Shown here one piece after another: positions 6,835-7,905 of a stretch of 7,905 nucleotides of DNA (within the stretch, counting starts at the first letter, position 1; each line of letters starts with the position of its first letter). The position numbers were made by a program, and so were the translations under genes. Origin of the DNA: Clostridiales bacterium. Lineage in GTDB: Bacteria > Bacillota > Clostridia > Saccharofermentanales > Saccharofermentanaceae. Location of the stretch: contig JAGAFH010000093.1 in assembly GCA_017612755.1 (NCBI GenBank), forward strand, positions 1-7,905. The letters run 5' to 3'. The notes below the pieces were generated by a model. The model was not told where the DNA came from and searched no databases. It was given only the letters and a program-made list of their open reading frames with translations.

Positions 6835-6863
6835 ATAATAGCACTTGATATCTTAAGTGTCAA
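6835..6863 (-). promoter_or_regulatory. Promoter of the tRNA-Leu/tRNA-fMet unit
   Basis: A perfect -35 TTGACA (6858-6863) is spaced 17 bases from TATTAT (6835-6840) on the minus strand, placing the start about 15 bases before mature tRNA-Leu. A strong consensus promoter is expected for stable RNA genes. Inverted AAGTGC/GCACTT elements surround the -10 box (6823-6828 and 6841-6846); they may be coincidental. Confidence 0.82.
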
Positions 6864-6978
6864 GACGGCTTATTTCACTTTCATTACATGTAAGATATTC
6901 AATTGCTTTATTTCTATTATTAGATTATATTTTATATGTATAAATAGTTAAAACCATATTCAAAAGTGAGGTTTGCAT
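6864..6978 (+). promoter_or_regulatory. AT-rich upstream region of the plus-strand gene, promoter not clearly resolved
   Basis: The divergent gap between the tRNA promoter and the plus-strand gene is strongly AT-rich. Weak candidates include TTGCTT (6903-6908) with TATATT (6926-6931) at 17 bases, and TATAAA at 6939-6944 preceded by TG. A GTGAGG ribosome binding site at 6966-6971 lies seven bases before the ATG at 6979. A promoter must lie here or close by, but the exact boxes are uncertain. Confidence 0.4.
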
Positions 6979-7905
6979 ATGCTGTTAGGATCTGATGATA
7001 ACGAGAAAAAACTGTTCGGAGCGGGAGATGAACCCTCTGAGGAATCTTTCCTCAATAAGGACCCCAATGTTCAGCCTTCCGGACTGTTCAACAGTTCATA
7101 CAGTAACGATGCTGAGGGAGCCGCCGGTGAAAAGGCAGATGATGACGTAGTCTCTTCTCCTTTTATGGTGTCCTTTAAGGCAAATGACCCGGTCAACACA
7201 GTATCTGAAAAACTTAAAGAGAATGAGAATCAGTTTGACGACGATGATCCCTTCAAGGACTTCGTTCCTGCCCAGCCTGATATCGTGCTCCCTACGCCTG
7301 AGACTATCGCAAAGTCTTTTGAATACGAAGATGATCTGGAAGATTTCCAGTTCGATTCTTCCATTTCCGCATTCAAACCTCTCTCCCAGCCCGGAGCTGC
7401 TGAACCTGTTCATACAGATGCAGCTGAACCTAAGAAGATAATCGAGAAGAAGGTCGAAGAGGCCGCTCCCGCACCTGCACCCGTGCCTGAAGAAGCACCC
7501 GCACCTGCACCGGCACCTATCGAGCCTGATCCTTCCGCTCCCGTATTTGGCGAGGGACCCAAGACCGAGCCCGCACCCCAGATCAAAGAAGAACCCAAGG
7601 TAGAAGAAGCTAAGGCTGAAGAGCCTGAACTTAAGCCTGCTCCTATCGAGCCGGACGATAATGCTCCCCTCTTCATCGATGATGATCCTGACTTTAAGGA
7701 ATTTGCAGCAACTCCCGACAAGAGCCCTTTCAAGGCTGGAAAAGATCTTGATTTTGCTACATCTTCAAAAGCCAACAGTGATTTTGCAAACACAGAGAAT
7801 AACGGCGAATCTCCTTTACCTGAAAGCATTCCTGAGAAGAAAGATGATATCTCCTTCCCCCAGACAACAAAGGTAGAAGAGAAAGCCCAGGAAGTTAAAG
7901 AAGCA
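6979..7905 (+). CDS. Acidic Pro/Ala/Glu-rich, probably disordered protein (3' end outside the window)
   Basis: From the ATG at 6979 the frame is open to the right edge, 309 residues without a stop. There is no signal peptide, membrane segment or Cys in the visible part. The composition is dominated by Asp, Glu, Pro, Ala, Ser and Lys, as in intrinsically disordered regions. Ala-Pro tracts occur at 163-169 and 173-180. Two short motifs recur: an API-EPD-xxAP-x-F element at 179-190 and 221-232, and DDDPFKDF (88-95), echoed by DDDPDFKEF (234-242), which looks like a short linear binding motif. The visible part is probably the N-terminal tail of a larger protein whose folded domain lies beyond the window. 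I do not recognise the family and assign no function. It is transcribed divergently from the tRNA genes. Confidence 0.8.
   Translation, partial: MLLGSDDNEKKLFGAGDEPSEESFLNKDPNVQPSGLFNSSYSNDAEGAAGEKADDDVVSSPFMVSFKANDPVNTVSEKLKENENQFDDDDPFKDFVPAQPDIVLPTPETIAKSFEYEDDLEDFQFDSSISAFKPLSQPGAAEPVHTDAAEPKKIIEKKVEEAAPAPAPVPEEAPAPAPAPIEPDPSAPVFGEGPKTEPAPQIKEEPKVEEAKAEEPELKPAPIEPDDNAPLFIDDDPDFKEFAATPDKSPFKAGKDLDFATSSKANSDFANTENNGESPLPESIPEKKDDISFPQTTKVEEKAQEVKEA

Noticed and set aside
7441..7520. Possible repeat array or CRISPR in the GCACCTGCACC-rich stretch
   Set aside because: The repetition is a codon-level effect of Ala-Pro tracts, with no regular repeat-spacer spacing.
7410..7829. 139-residue minus-strand Ser/Gly/Ala-rich frame
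   Set aside because: It is the antisense image of the Pro/Ala/Glu-rich plus-strand gene; its low-complexity composition follows from the repeats on the other strand.

Overview
The window looks like a chromosomal segment from an anaerobic Clostridia-type Bacillota, perhaps Lachnospiraceae, Oscillospiraceae or a Saccharofermentans-like lineage. The clues are strong purine-rich ribosome binding sites, tRNA genes that encode their own CCA, moderate GC content, and a large cytosolic protein joining a LacI-type sugar-binding domain to GGDEF and EAL domains. That architecture is one I associate with these clostridia. The assignment is inference from gene style and was not checked against a database.

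Layout, left to right. (1) 1-847, minus strand: the N-terminal 282 residues of a secreted lipoprotein built from a domain repeated about every 155 residues; it runs off the left edge. (2) 932-6518, minus strand: a compact four-gene cluster, read right to left. It encodes a nucleoside-phosphorylase/MTA-SAH-nucleosidase-like protein (5721-6518), a radical SAM protein of the spore photoproduct lyase (SPL) family (4775-5746), a short-chain dehydrogenase (4081-4785), and a 1037-residue LacI-type sensor with degenerate GGDEF, intact EAL and an extra C-terminal domain (932-4045). The first three genes overlap by 26 and 11 bases, and the fourth follows after 35 bases. (3) 6586-6863, minus strand: a two-gene tRNA unit, Leu(UAA) then initiator fMet(CAU), with a near-consensus promoter and a rho-independent terminator. 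(4) 6979-7905, plus strand: the first 309 residues of a low-complexity, acidic, Pro/Ala/Glu-rich and probably disordered protein that runs off the right edge.

How the genes may work together. The first two cluster genes are plausibly linked through SAM chemistry. A radical SAM enzyme releases 5'-deoxyadenosine, and MTA/SAH nucleosidase-type enzymes can cleave that by-product. The SPL-like protein keeps the CxxxCxxC cluster motif but lacks the cysteine that serves as hydrogen donor in classical SPL, and one radical-relay tyrosine is Phe. It may therefore act on something other than spore photoproduct. The dehydrogenase could supply a redox step. The EAL protein would join cytosolic ligand sensing to c-di-GMP breakdown; whether it belongs functionally to the cluster is open. 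A promoter-like sequence just before the nucleosidase gene, with a run of 12 A at the expected transcription start, is the likely driver of the cluster.

No CRISPR array, insertion sequence, phage gene or attachment site was seen. There is no stretch of more than 300 bases without a gene.
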